DNA from: Tetragonia tetragonoides
Taxonomy: Eukaryota; Streptophyta; Magnoliopsida; Caryophyllales; Aizoaceae
NCBI GenBank assembly: GCA_038025085.1
Contig: CM076148.1
Location: 37,035,691 to 37,099,690 of the forward strand
Direction of reading: 5' to 3'
DNA: 64,000 nt
How positions within the stretch are numbered: the stretch's first letter is position 1; each line of letters opens with the position of its first letter. Made by a program: the position numbers and the translations under genes. The notes below the pieces were generated by a model that did not search any database, was not told the DNA's origin, and saw nothing but the letters and a program-made list of their open reading frames with translations. Below, piece by piece: positions 1 through 10,936 of the stretch.

Positions 1-709
1 GTCGCCTCTCCACCGGTCCACCACTCCTCACCCTCTCTCTTCTCCTCACACACTCCTCTAACTCTCTCTCCACCATTTTCCCCCACCGGCCACCGCAACT
101 CCGCCACCATCCAACCAGGCCAGCGGAGATGTTCCTCTCGCGTCGGCGCATCACAGGCGGCCTCCCCCGCAGCGGCTCCTCTCCTCACGCACAACACCAG
201 TCATTTCTCTCTCCTCTCACTCACACAACCGCCGGTCATCCACCATGATTTAGTGGTCGGAGACCACATGACCGAGGTCGGAGACCTCAGATCTGTGATC
301 TCCGGCCACTAGGAGGTGGTCGGCGACCATTGTATTTCTCAGGCAAGAAGCGACGAGGAGAGAGAAAGGAAAGCAAGGCGCCGCAATTGGAGGAGAGAGA
401 ACGTAACGCCGATTGGAGAGAGGAGAGAGAAAGAGAGTCGGACGGAGATGAGAGAGAAAGGGCGTCAAATTCGCCGGAGAAAGGGAGACGACCGGAGAGG
501 CGAGGAGAGAGAGAGAGAAGAGGTAAGGAGAGAAAGTAAGCTGTTGAAAAATGTCGATTTGCATATTTGTGAATTGGTGATTATGACGTGCGAAAAGACA
601 AACATACCCCCGACTTTTTCATAATTCCCAGCGCGTCTTTTTTTTCTCAAAGCAAATCTGAGCCATTGATATTGTATTTTGATGGCCAGAATTTGGTTTG
701 TACGGTTTG

Positions 710-752
<43 letters not shown>

Positions 753-1210
753 GAATCCTGTGCGAACCCTTTAATATATGTGAACACTGCGAACTTCATC
801 AAAGCCGTCTATTTTTAAATTCTAGGGTCAAGATATTTGTTTACTAACGTCCCGCTTTTTCACTCATTTGTTACAACTGTAGTTCAATCACCTACATCAA
901 ATTTTGGGGCCCACTGTCAGTTTACACTTTCACTCTCTGTCCTCTCTTTTTCTTTCTCTGCCCGATACACCCATGGCCAATTTTTTTTTGCTTTGATTCC
1001 TAACCTTGCTCATCTACTTTAACTGCAATCTCAAATAAAGAATTTTTACAGCAGCAAACGCATCAATCTCACCACTGAATTTAGTGATAGGTCGTCGTCC
1101 ATCGGGAATATAGTGACAGAGATGGGCGGGAGGAGAGAGAAAATGGACGACGGTGGTGCACTGGTGGTTACGGTGGCTCAGAAAACTCCGGTGAGGCTCG
1201 AACTGCTGGT
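1..1210. other. No gene recognised; C/T-rich then G/A-rich low-complexity sequence
   Basis: The first 250 bases are a C/T-rich, CCACCGG-containing stretch. Positions 310-540 are strongly purine-rich (GAGAGA and GGAGA runs). A TA dinucleotide repeat occupies about 712-749. Short open frames here run through biased sequence and show no domain or splice context. The CCACCGG/CTCTCC composition resembles the interior of the Mutator-like element at 14239-15032 and the insert at 34975-35880, so this may be the end of a transposon that carries such sequence, but no terminal repeat was found. Confidence 0.5.
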
Positions 1211-1400
1211 ATGATCCATTCAAGGGCGACCTATTCTAAATCTTGAGGTACGCAATATCTCTCTCTCCCTCTTTTCTCTAATTTTGAGTAATTTAGCTAT
1301 ATTATATATTTTGACTAATTTAGCTATGTTTGAACAAGAAACTAGCTAGCACTTTCCATATGGCCATATTCTTTTTTTTTTGAGATCACCATATGGCCAT
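1211..1400 (+). pseudogene. Orphan leader exon and start of 5'UTR intron of the jasmonate-induced-protein family
   Basis: The leader end CTATTCTAAATCTTGAG followed by donor GTACGCAAT (exon end 1247) matches the leaders of genes 1, 2 and 3, as does the following intron start with its TCTCTCACTC-like run and the segment CTAGCACTTTCCATATGG. No coding exon follows; the copy breaks off near 1400 and then runs into the upstream-segment repeat. The usual TATA box is also missing just upstream. This is the relic of a family member that lost its gene body. Confidence 0.7.
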
Positions 1401-1411
1401 ATTCGCGGTCC

Positions 1412-2180
1412 TAGAAAAGGATAAAACAAAAGTTGAAACTTTTTATCACCGCCTCAATATTCTGGTAATTTGATACGATGTAGTAGCTATGCTTGTGATT
1501 AAAAGAAAATAGAATTTGGCCACTGAATAAAATTGCCGGTAACAGGCGAAAATTAACGCTAAAAAGCATCAGTTGTGGGTTCAGCGATGGTATTCGCCTG
1601 CTGCAAAAATCGACGCTGAGAAATCAGCAGCAGGAATATAGCCATCAGTTGAAAGAAAAAAAAAAGGAAAAAACGATAAATTGTTTGTGGAGAGACCTCG
1701 TTGCTCTCTCCCGCGTCGAGGGACCACTTGGAATTTGGAATGGGCCAATACTAGTTTTTATTGTTTGTCCGATTCGATCTTATCAATTGGTCGACTACTA
1801 TTTCCTGATTCTTTTATCCATTATTCCATTTCTCATATAAGTTAAGTAAGATAAAGATTGAATTAATTCAATAGTAAAGCAAAATAATATGAAATTAAAA
1901 GATTCTTTTAGGAAGTGATTTGTCTACTATAAAGACAAAATGAGGTTAAGTGAAACAAATTCCATTTTTCCACCACATTTTGGAACGAGTCGTCAGTTGC
2001 TAGCGGAGTCGAATTTGTTGATTCTCAAATACGAAGGTATCAAATGGGCTATATTAAATTGGCTCAAATTGCATATTCTCACAATTATAAACTTTTGTTT
2101 ATTATACCTTAAGGGAAAATTGCATTATATATCCTATTTAAATCATGTGTTTTATTTTTCCAACTTTTAGAATAAAAAAA
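1412..2180 (+). repeat. Decayed copy of the gene-upstream segment, first of two tandem copies
   Basis: AAAAGGATAAAACAAAAGTTGAAAC and the following TCACC..TCAATAT..GGTA tract recur at 3010, as do the CCTCG..CGCGTCGAGGGACCACTTGG tract and the TTTTTATTGTTTGTCCGATT..CTTATCAATTGG tract (again at 3411 and, more diverged, at about 15140, 27330 and 34780). This is the segment normally found 1.2-2.5 kb upstream of the jasmonate-induced-type genes. No coding exon belongs to this copy. It is interrupted at its right end by the TIR element that starts at 2181. Confidence 0.7.
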
Positions 2181-2969
2181 GGGGATTGCTAAACATAAAT
2201 CCCAAATTACTTAACGTAAATCATTTTTTCCAATATACCCCTCATAAAAAATACCTACTTCCCCTCTTTTCCTCCTCCCTCTCTCCTCTTTCTCCAACTT
2301 GAAAAAATGGCAAAACTGTATGACAAACTAATCGTGCTCATCATGAGCCAAATGGACCAAAACAAATTAGACTCATGTTTGATTTGCGAATTCTACCACT
2401 TTGATCTTCTTAAAATCACCAGAAAGTTATTTCATCGGCAGCAAGTAATAAATAAGAAATAATCAAATTTTGAAGCTTGACAGTGCGACTGTGCAACGAC
2501 GGCAAATGTCCCCGGATGATTTTGTGCATCTTGGCGCACGATGATACCGTCGCGGGAGAAGAATCGCCTCCATATTTTCTGATGGAGTGCAAACTGGTAT
2601 ATGCATTAGATGAGTGATTGAGAGAGGCGCCAAGCACTTAGCTCAGCCCCCCAACTGTCCCACCGAGGCACAAAGCCTCCGCCACCTAAGAACCCTAACT
2701 CGATAATTCATTAATAAAAAAATAAAAATCAAGTTTAATAGAAATTGAAAATTATAATGGTATTACGCAAATATAGTCATTACTCATTAGTCTTGTTGAT
2801 TATTGTCGGTGTCGATTAAGTTTTGGTTTTCAGGATGAACAAAGTCAGACATAATAGAGAGATTTGAGAGAGAAAAAATTAGGGGAAGAAAGTAAAAAGG
2901 GTATTTTAGTAAGTATTTGGATAAAAATATTTGCGTTTAGTAATTTGGGATTTACGTTAAGCAGTTCCG
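2181..2969. mobile_element. Non-autonomous TIR DNA transposon (Mutator- or hAT-like), 789 bp
   Basis: The left end (GGGGATTGCTAAAC then ATAAATCCCAAATTAC) and the reverse complement of the right end (CGGAACTGCTTAACG then TAAATCCCAAATTACT) form imperfect terminal inverted repeats of about 45-50 bp. An 8-bp TAAAAAAA flanks both sides (2173-2180 and 2970-2977). The related copy at 3590-3604 reads AGAATAAAAAATCC with no insertion, an empty site. No transposase is visible. The AT-rich target duplication is weak evidence alone; the inverted repeats and empty site carry the call. Confidence 0.75.
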
Positions 2970-3611
2970 TAAAAAAATCCTATCTCATAGTATAGAATCA
3001 GATGCCCACTTCTAAAAAAGGATAAAAGAAAAGTTGAAACCTTTTTCATCACCTCAATATATTGGTAGTTTGGTAAGGTGTGGCAGCTAGGCCTGCCACT
3101 ATAAAAAAAAAAAAAAAAAAAGAATTCGCCTGCGGTATAAAACCGCTGATAACAGGTGAAAACTGTCGCTAAAAGGTATCAACTATGAGTTCATCGACGA
3201 TATTTGTTTGCCGCAAAAACCCTCGACGCTGAGCAAATCAGCGGCAGGGAAAATATCCATCCGCCACTGAGCTTAGCGGCGGATTTTATGGGTTCCGCAG
3301 CAGAGGATCGAAAGCAAAAAAAATATTTAAAAAATTAAATGCGATAATATTATTTGTGGAGAGACCTCGTCCCTCTATCTCGCGTCGAGGGACCACTTGG
3401 AATGGGCCAATACTAGTTTTCATTGTTTGTCGGATTCGATCTTATCAGTTGGTAAACTACTCTTTCCTGATTCTGTTATCCATTATCCCATTCCCCAAAT
3501 TGCATATTCATGGCTAGTATTTATTCCACCTTAATGGAAAATTGTATAATATATCCTATTTGATCCAGGTGTTTTATTTTTCCATCTTTCAGAATAAAAA
3601 ATCCTTTGTCA
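2970..3611 (+). repeat. Second tandem copy of the gene-upstream segment
   Basis: After the TIR element the ancestral sequence resumes (GAATCAGATGCCCACT at about 2996, the same phrase as at 15350, 27555 and 35908). It is followed by a second copy of the 1412-1860 tract at 3010-3600. A long A run lies at about 3103-3121. The copy ends where Helitron-like sequence begins at 3612. No gene is present. Confidence 0.7.
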
Positions 3612-3875
3612 TCTATAACTTATACTAAAACAGCAACCGATGATGTCATCCTTACTGATGTGTCAGCTTCTCCTTCAATTTTTTCCCACCCAAAACCCAC
3701 CCTCTAAAACAAAGTGTGTCATAGAAGCCCCCTATCTAGCCCTAATTAACCCAGACTCCTTGATTAGCGTAAAAAAAAATTAACCTAGACTCCTCGATTC
3801 TCTATCTCAGTTCCCTTTTCATATTCTTTCATGTTCTCAAAGCTTCCAGCCTTCTACGTTCTCCACCACCACCTT
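3612..3875 (+). mobile_element. Helitron 5'-end fragment
   Basis: The start TCTATAACTTATACTAAAAC resembles the start of the complete Helitron at 10937 (TCTATCTATAACTTACTACT). It sits between an A and, by comparison with the ancestral repeat (CTCA then TAGTATAG), an expected T. No matching 3' hairpin plus CTAG was found in the next kilobases; the LINE at 3876-8960 interrupts the region. It is probably a truncated or broken copy. Confidence 0.45.
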
Positions 3876-3903
3876 TTCTTTTTTGAAGAAAACGGCCAAA
3901 GGC

Positions 3904-4811
3904 CTAACTATTATTAATATTATCAAGCTCTAATACATCCAAGATAATAGAAGGGGGTTCATCCACCCAATACAAAAAATTATCAATCGCTATAAAACTA
4001 GCACGGGCTAAACGATGTACAACACCGTTTGCCTGCCTCTTAACATGAACACAAGAAAACTCCTCAAAAGAATTTAATAAAGTTTTACAGTCATCAATAA
4101 TAAGTCCCAAATAGGACCAATCACATGAATTCCTCGTAATCGCACTCTTCACCTATACGCAGTCAGTCACAAAACAAGCTCTCCGCCAACCTCTATCGTA
4201 GCACCACCGAATAGCTTCACGCATTGCCACAGCTTCCACTTCATCTGGCCTCAAAACTCCGATCCCTGGAACCAACCATACATATATGCTGCGTGGAAGT
4301 CACCTAATTCTCCTCTGATTACAGCACCAGCTCCATGTGCTCCTTGTTCAGCAAAAATAGCCTCATCAACATTGACCTTGACCCACCCACTAGAAGGAGG
4401 CATCCATCTAGCTGTAGACCCACTTTCAACACCACTCAAACCTTGATCTTGGTTCCTAGTTCTCTTGCCTTCCCACGCTTAAGTAAAGTCTCCATGTAAA
4501 CACCTGGCCCTGCTAGCAATATTAATAGGCAATTTGCAAACCCCTTTCCACACAATATCATTGCTATTATCCCAAATTGCCCATAAAGCACAAGCCATCA
4601 GGCCCTTGCTTGCAACATCAAGATTATTTAAATGAAAGTCAAGCCAAGCACATAAATCATTATTTACTACATGCAAGAGAAGCTTCTCAATACTTAGCTC
4701 ATGCCACACCTGTTTAGCCAGAGTACACTTAACAAAAATATGAGACACATCCTCACATGCAACACCACAAGCAGGACATCTACGATCACCCAAGTACCCC
4801 TTTCTAACCAA
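3904..4811 (-). pseudogene. LINE zf-RVT and RNase H C-terminal region, broken
   Basis: 4811-4479 shows CPACGVACEDVSHIFVKC, the zinc-binding reverse-transcriptase-associated module. 4439-4251 has WVKVNVDEAIFAEQG..GAGAVIRGE, the first strand of RNase H with the N-V-D aspartate. 4152-3904 has the C-terminal FSCVHVKRQANGVVHRLARAS block with its histidine and the family-typical end. At least two frame changes separate these parts. The element ends shortly after, at 3876. Confidence 0.8.
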
Positions 4812-5109
4812 GTTTAATTTTCACGGACCGGAAGAAATCCTCTCGTCAATCGCCACACCATATCCTTCACCTTATTAGGAACCACCAAACCCCACACAAG
4901 CTGCCAAAAATTAGCCGAGGACGATGACGACGACTCAGTTTGAAGTCCCATAACCTCCTTCGCCAATAAGTACCCACTTTTAACTGAATAACACCCATCC
5001 CTTGAAAAATGCCACACCATCTCATTATTCACTTGCCTCATACTTAGTGGTATCCTCACGATGGCCTCAACACTACATTTAAGAATACAGCTTTCAGCAT
5101 TTCCACATT

Positions 5110-7106
5110 CTATTCCCTCTTTCCCTCCTTGAAAAAACCACAAACTCGCAATTCTTCCAATCCCTGCTTCATTGGAGAGCAGACCTTAAAATTGTAAGGT
5201 CTTGGGACCCATCTATCCCTCCACACATTCAGTGACACCCTATTTCCCACTCTCCATCTACATCCCTTCTGAAGAAGCTCTCTAGCCTCGAGCAAACTTC
5301 TCCATGTGAAACTTGGGTTAGCCCCCAAATTTGCATCAAGAAGGTTAGTATGCTTGTAATATTTTGCTTTTAGCACACGGCTAGGAAGACTGTTTGAATC
5401 AGTGATCAAACGCCAACCCTGCTTTGCAAGCATCGCAAGATTAAATTTTCTTAAACTCCGAAACCCCATTCCGCCATCCTTTTTAGATGTCGATAATCGA
5501 TCCCATGAAGCCCAGTGAATAGACCTACTGCCATCTTCCTTCTTACCCCACCAAAGAGAATTCATCATTCTTTCCACCTCCTTACAAAGGGATATAGGCA
5601 ATCTGAAAACATTCATAGCATAAGTTGGGATAGCTTGCACAACGGCTTTAAGCAAAACTTCCTTCCCCGTCCTCGAAAATAAACGTTCCTTCCATGATTG
5701 AAGTTTTTTCCACACCCTCTCTTTTATGTAAGCAAAAATCTGCCTCTTCGACTTCCTAACCATAGATGGAAGCCCCAAGTACTTCCCTGTAGCCTCACAT
5801 TCCCCAACTTCCAACAACTCACAAATCCTAGTCGCCAAATCACGCTTCATATTTTTGCTAAAAAAAATACTGGACTTTTGAAAATTGATGCAATGACCCG
5901 AGGCTCTCTCATAGGTTTCAAAAACACCTTTCAACCTCCCAGTCTCCTCCATAGTAGCTTTAGCAAATATGAAGCTATCATCGGCAAAGAATAAGTGAGA
6001 AACAATGGGAGCATCCCTAGCCCCACACACACCATGGATCAACCCACTCTCAACCTCTTTACTAATTAAAGACGACAAACCTTCAGCGCAAAGAAGGAAC
6101 AAGTAAGGGGATAATGGGTCTCCTTGTCTCAACCCTCGCTTAGGAAAAATTGGCCCCACCTCCTGCCCATCTAATAGGACAGAATAATACACCGATCTAA
6201 CACACTTCATTATCAAAGACACCCACCTATCACAAAAACCCAACTTAATCATAATTTTTTCTAAGAACATCCATTCCACGCTATTATAGGCCTTGCTCAT
6301 ATCTAACTTCAAAGCCATAAACCCATCCTCTCCCTTCCTCCTATTTTTCAGAAAATGCAACATTTCGAAAGCCACAAGTATATTATCAGAAATTATCCTT
6401 CCCGGAACAAAAGCACTCTGGTTTTGACTAATAATACGGGGTAGAAGTTCCTTCAACCTATTAGCCAACACCTTAGCAATTATTTTATATAACACATTAC
6501 GCAAGCTAATCGGACGTAAATCCGTCATAGATGTTGGTTGTGTCACTTTAGGAATTAAAACAGGCATTATCCCTCCATTTAAAAAAGAGAGACAAGCATT
6601 GCAAACAGATTCATGTAAAAAGGGCCAAAATGATTGGTAGAAAGATGGTGACATATACCGTCTGGCCCCGGAGATTTCGACAGGTCCATTAGAAACAGGG
6701 CCTCTCGTATCTCCTCAGCGCAAAACTCTCGTGAGAGCATGGCATTATCTTGCACGGTAACACGGGTTTGGATCCCTCGAAGGGCCTCGTCAGTATTATG
6801 TGTTCCACTGGTCTCAAAAATATTTCTAAAATAATCCTTGGCAATATCTGCAATCTGCTCAAAAGTCTCACCCCAAGTACCATCCTGCCTCTGCAACCTT
6901 GAGATCGTATTTCGCCTTAGCCGTCCTGATGCCTTGGCATGGAAAAACTTTGTATTAGCATCCCCTTCCGTCAAATATTCTACTCTTGATCTCTGCCACC
7001 AAAAAGTAGCTTCTTTGCTAAGTAGATCATCTAATTCTTCACTGACTTCTTGTCTTTTGTTCATACTCTCTTCATCACATGGGCTACTGGACCACTTGAT
7101 GTCCAA
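5110..7106 (-). pseudogene. LINE reverse transcriptase domain, frameshifted near its start
   Basis: The 7106-6579 part holds the linker ending in KSPGPDGI, the conserved entry to the RT domain. A frame change leads into 6654-5110 (514 residues). There follow IPKVTQPTSMTDLRPISL, a KLDMSKAYNSVEW block with the first catalytic aspartate, RGLRQGDPLSPYLFLLC, and the FADDS box with both catalytic aspartates. After these come the thumb (KYLGLPSMVRKSK) and GMGFRSLRKFNLAMLAKQGWR. The 514-residue part is long and free of stops, so decay is moderate. AYNSVEW has N where D is usual. Confidence 0.9.
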
Positions 7107-7112
7107 CTCCTT

Positions 7113-7876
7113 TTATTTTTCTTTAACTAACTTAGGTAGATGCCCATACTTCTCCCTGCTCCAACTACTCAAGCCATCACCAACCCTTTTGACTCTAAAC
7201 ATCAGACTTTCTAAAGAGTTTACATGTCCCACTCCCCATTTCTCCTCTACGACATCCCTACACTCATTGTCCTTCAACCAGTAATTTTCAAAACGAAATC
7301 GCCTCTTTCTCTTCGCTCCCCTTATTTCTGGGTATATGTCCAACACTAACGTTGCATGATCTGCTCGAGTCATCCTAAAACTAATGAACTTAGCTGAAGG
7401 GAACAACTCAAACCAGTCACCTCTAGCAAGAACACGATCCAACCTTTCCTCGACATAAGCTGACCCCTCCGTCCATTGTTCCATGTAAAGAAATTTCCTT
7501 CCGACGGGACCTCCCGTAACCCACACATATCTACTGCATCTCGAAAACCTGAGATCATCCAACCGGCCCTCTCAGTTTCCCCTCTTTTTTCCGAGCTTGC
7601 GAGAATGTCATTAAAATCACCCATGACACACCATGGAACCGAAGACTCATTACCCAAGAACTTTAAAAAGTCCCAAGATTCCCTCCTCCTACTGCTCTCC
7701 GGACAACCATAGAAACCAGAAAATCTCCTTTTTCCTCTCCCACCCAAATTTACATATGCATCAATATAATTAGAAGAAAATCTAATTATATCAACTTGAG
7801 TCCGGTCATCCCACATTAACATAAGTCCACCACTCCTCCCTCGACATTCCACAATCAAAGCTGACTTGTAACCCAT
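7113..7876 (-). pseudogene. LINE endonuclease domain, frameshifted
   Basis: The first part (7876-7370) contains SGFYGCPESSRR and VMGDFNDILASSEKRG, the family's conserved GDFN region of the endonuclease/exonuclease/phosphatase fold that nicks target DNA. The second part (7562-7113), in another frame, continues with FTWNN-equivalent sequence, VEERLDRVLA and TRADHATLVLD, where the SDH-type catalytic histidine is kept as ADH. The frame changes near 7400-7560. N-terminal motifs before 7876 are not in an open frame. Confidence 0.8.
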
Positions 7877-8028
7877 TCATCGCCTTACATCCTCTGCTTT
7901 ACTCTTGTCACGTGCACATAGCGTCTCCATTAAGAACACCATACTTGGGAAAAAATGCCTCACCATGAAGCGTAGTCTACGAACTGCCCGAGCATTCCCC
8001 ACACCCCGACAGTTCCAACTTAAGCAAT

Positions 8029-8945
8029 TCATTGTGCTCGGCAGGCCCCGTCCTCGGAACCCGCTGCTGAAACTGGGTGCGAAGTTTCTCCATCAATGGC
8101 CTCGGTTGGCACCTCGCAAGCCACCTCCTCCATGTCCTCATTGTTCTTCTCAGTCGAACCCACGTCCTCCTGTACTCCTTTTGACGTCGTATCGAGCCCC
8201 TCCCACACTTTAATCAAATCAGACCCCTTTAACATAGCCCCACCTTGTTGGGTTGCCCTCCTTTTTTTAAGTTGTACCCTTTTCCTACTATCCTCCTCTG
8301 GACCTAAGACAAAACCTATGATCCACTTGGACTATTATGGCCCAAAGTATAATTTTCAACTTGTACACCAGATAACACCTCATATACCGCTACCCCACTT
8401 TTCCCTCCCAATTGAAATTCAAACAACCGGTTTTGTATGGCATCTGCAAGATTTCCTCCGTGAATCCCGCAACCTTCCATAACATGACTTTTCCTCTGTG
8501 ATGGCCGAAGCCCGCCCATGGATGCTAGCTTCGGTGGTACCCATGGTGTCGATGAGGAGTTCCGCAACCATCTCTCTCCAGAATGATGACCATTTATACG
8601 CTGCTTCCCCGTCAGTGCTCGGTAACCATGGTCCATACTCCCTCCTTGCATTCACCAATTCAGGATGTGCCTGCAATAAAGGACAATCTCTCTGCATGTC
8701 CTATTACCACACAAACAAAACAGAAATTTGGTAGTCTTTCTTATTGAAAATAAATCAAGATAAAACTCCCGTCATTATTTCGAATTTTCAAACCATGTTT
8801 TATTGGTTTCCCAATATCCACTTGCACCCGGATTCGGATAAACAAATTCGTCCCTATTTCAGCCCCACCTTCATGCTTACAAATAAAATTTCCAATCGGA
8901 TAGGTAAGCAGGTGTACAAAGCTCTCTCATGGATATTTACTCCTC
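8029..8945 (-). pseudogene. LINE ORF1 (gag-like, DUF4283 plus zinc knuckle), broken
   Basis: On the minus strand, 8890-8700 reads as ..YPIGNFICKHEGG.. then RIRVQVDIGKPIKHGLKIR, then a stop where a tyrosine is expected before ERLPNFCFVC, and finally MQRDCP in another frame. These are the hallmark C-terminal end of the plant LINE DUF4283 domain and the CCHC zinc knuckle that follows. A one-base shift inside the knuckle removes the histidine register. Downstream, 8697-8419 and 8235-8029 keep short open stretches of the usual variable tail. The protein would bind the LINE RNA; this copy cannot. Confidence 0.8.
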
Positions 8946-8960
8946 CCTTTTTTTTTTTCT

Positions 8961-9274
8961 TTTTTTTTTTTTTTTGTAATTGTCGTTACGATCGACAGCC
9001 AGCGATTCATAAGGATGAATCCTCCTTAAAAAAATAAATTCCTGTTTAGATTTTATTTTTCTGGGCTATATATTCCGAATTTGAAATTTTCTTTTCATTC
9101 TGTTATTGTTGAAGCAATTGTGTTGGCTATATAAGTTGTAATTTCTTCATTTTCTGCCAATCTCCTTCAGATATTGCTTTGCTTTGAAATTTCTTTTTGT
9201 TGTTAAAGATTAATTGCAGAGTGATATGTTGTTCGGTTTTTCATTTTTGGGTTGATAGTATTACCACTGATTCT
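8961..9274. other. AT-rich spacer, nothing recognised
   Basis: After the poly-T tract next to the LINE 5' end there is ordinary AT-rich sequence without repeats I can match or open frames of interest. Confidence 0.5.
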
Positions 9275-9595
9275 TCATCCATTTCCCCTCAATGTCTCAA
9301 ATGTTTCCCTTTTGAGAGTCTGATATTTTACTGGTAGATTGTTCTTATGGGTCTTTTTTTTCAAAATTTTTGCTTGATTCGCATCAAAAGTTTGATGATT
9401 TGGATTTATGTGATGGTGATGGTGATGGTGATGGTGATGGTGATGGAAGAGAAAAACAGGGAAAATGGTGATGGAAGAGAAAAACAGGAAAAACAAAAGA
9501 AAAGAAAAGGGAGTAGATATATAGGTGCTGGTGACGGAGAATGCAATTACGGCAGGGTCGAGCAACGAGTTGATAGTTTCACAAAGAGTTGCCAT
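9275..9595 (-). CDS. Hypothetical 106-residue open frame with histidine run, doubtful
   Basis: The minus-strand frame starts MATLCETINSLLDPAVIAF, has a hydrophobic, phenylalanine-rich stretch (residues about 28-50), then about 12 consecutive histidines encoded by a CATCAC-type microsatellite, and a basic tail. The first 20 residues look more like coding sequence than the rest. No family is recognised, there are no visible introns or neighbours, and the microsatellite inflates the open length. It could be a captured first exon or chance. Confidence 0.15.
   Translation of the reverse strand: MATLCETINSLLDPAVIAFSVTSTYISTPFSFLLFFLFFSSITIFPVFLFHHHHHHHHHHHHINPNHQTFDANQAKILKKKTHKNNLPVKYQTLKRETFETLRGNG
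9410..9446. repeat. GATGGT microsatellite
   Basis: About six tandem copies of GATGGT, followed by two imperfect copies of a GGTGATGGAAGAGAAAAACAGG unit (about 9440-9488). Confidence 0.9.
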
Positions 9596-9799
9596 TTGCA
9601 GTTACGTTTATATGGTATTCAAACTCGCCTTTCCTGAAAGCAAGTTTTCTCTAGACAACAGAAGCAAAAGTAATGTAGGGCCCGTGTCATCCAAGCATAT
9701 ATGAACACAATAGGAGGAAATAGTTTTTAACCTAGCCTAATATGAGAAATAATTTTAGAAAGAGCCTTCTATTGAAAAATGATTCAAAGAAACCTAAGA

Positions 9800-10470
9800 T
9801 TAATTATTAATTTTTAATTTTTGGTGAAATGGAAAAGGTATTAAAGTGTTCTAACAAAACTAAACAATTAGAACTTGTATGGTGGTTACCGGTATTAATG
9901 TAGTCACCACAACTTTGCACGACAGTCACTGATGATCATCTTGGTCAAATCATATAATTTGTTGTACTGTGGTTGCAACTATAATAATAAAAATAGTTGG
10001 CTAGTGGTTCTAACCAATTCTTTAATCGGTCATAAATATTTTATCAATAGCAAAATTTGTTATGGCCGGTAGTATAATTGGTTATGACCAACTAACATCA
10101 AAAATTAATCTAAATTGGGTAGTATCAAATCAAAATTAGTCTTACCCAATTTAGTCAAACCAATTAACGGTTGAAATTGAGATCGACGGTTGTAGTGTAT
10201 AGTTATGGTGAGTAGTGATAACCATCATACAAACATTAACCAAACTTCGCGGTGACCAAAAGTTAATTTTGTTATCGATAAATCCCTCTTGCGAAATTAG
10301 TTATGGTCATTTATACTACTGTAGCTTAGGATGTCCGATCAAAATCCTTTGTGCCTCGAAGAGAAATAGAGTATACAAAATCTTAAAATTGAAAGTAAGA
10401 CACAACGTGATAACTGACATCTGAATCCAGAGGGAGTGAATACTATACGAATCATAAATTTGCATTTATA
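9800..10470. repeat. Diverged copy of the 3'-flank repeat of gene 3
   Basis: Phrases such as TTGGTGAAATGGAAAAGG, CCAAAAGTTAATTTTGTTAT, GAGAAATAGAGTATACAAAATC and GAGTGAATACTATACGAATC recur in the same order at 38600-38900 and 47100-47340. The segment marks another decayed duplication unit left of gene 1. No gene is present in it. Confidence 0.7.
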
Positions 10471-10936
10471 TACTTTATTCGATCTACGGAAATTTGTACA
10501 TTTTTTATTTTTTATTTTTATTTATTTATTTATATTTGGCTCATGTAAATCTTTACGTATGTTTCCTTATATAGTAATGTGTTTGAGAATTATTTCATTT
10601 TTTACCCTCTTCATGTACTTCTCATCCGATCCTCATGTGCAAATATTTTCTTAGCCCACACTCTCTCCTTCCTTGTCCCTATTTCTCTCTCTTAACACTT
10701 ATGTGCAGATGTGCTCTTCTAAAGGGTATGGTTGAAACTATTGTCCGTATATATTTTTTTCCTAGGTATTTATGTCATTTTCCAAGCGTAAAGATTTTTA
10801 TTCATCGGAGAAAGTAGAAAAAAGATTTTTACAAAAAATGTTTGCGATGGACCCCATGTGTCAAAGTATAGGTTTGCCACGGGTAGCATTGTGTGCCCAA
10901 ACCAAGTAAGGATAGGAGTAATGCTAGGCTTACACA
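10471..10936. other. AT-rich spacer, nothing recognised
   Basis: T-rich sequence with a TTTATTTATT run near 10505-10540. No repeat partner, RNA gene or convincing frame was found. Confidence 0.5.

Larger units (their letters stand above)
3876..8960 (-). mobile_element. Plant L1-type LINE (non-LTR retrotransposon), nearly full length, degenerate
   Basis: Read on the minus strand, the order is a DUF4283/CCHC gag-like ORF1 (8945-8029), an apurinic-type endonuclease (7876-7113), reverse transcriptase (7106-5110), a zf-RVT-like domain (about 4811-4479) and RNase H (4439-3904). It ends in a short A-rich tail seen as CTTTTCTTTTTT at 3876-3887. Each domain is recognisable, but frameshifts and stops separate them, so it cannot encode an intact protein. 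The 5' end appears cut at the poly-T tract 8949-8976. I could not fix target-site duplications. Confidence 0.9.

Noticed and set aside
316..624. Arg/Glu-rich frames and their antisense partners
   Set aside because: Purine-rich low-complexity sequence gives open frames in all phases; no domain or splice support.
5698..5994. Plus-strand frames across the LINE (also 6838-7284, 7476-7712, 7905-8734)
   Set aside because: They are antisense shadows of the LINE proteins on the minus strand.
3876..8960. Host gene cluster with RNase H and endonuclease domains
   Set aside because: Domain order and zinc knuckle are those of one L1-type LINE; frames are broken.
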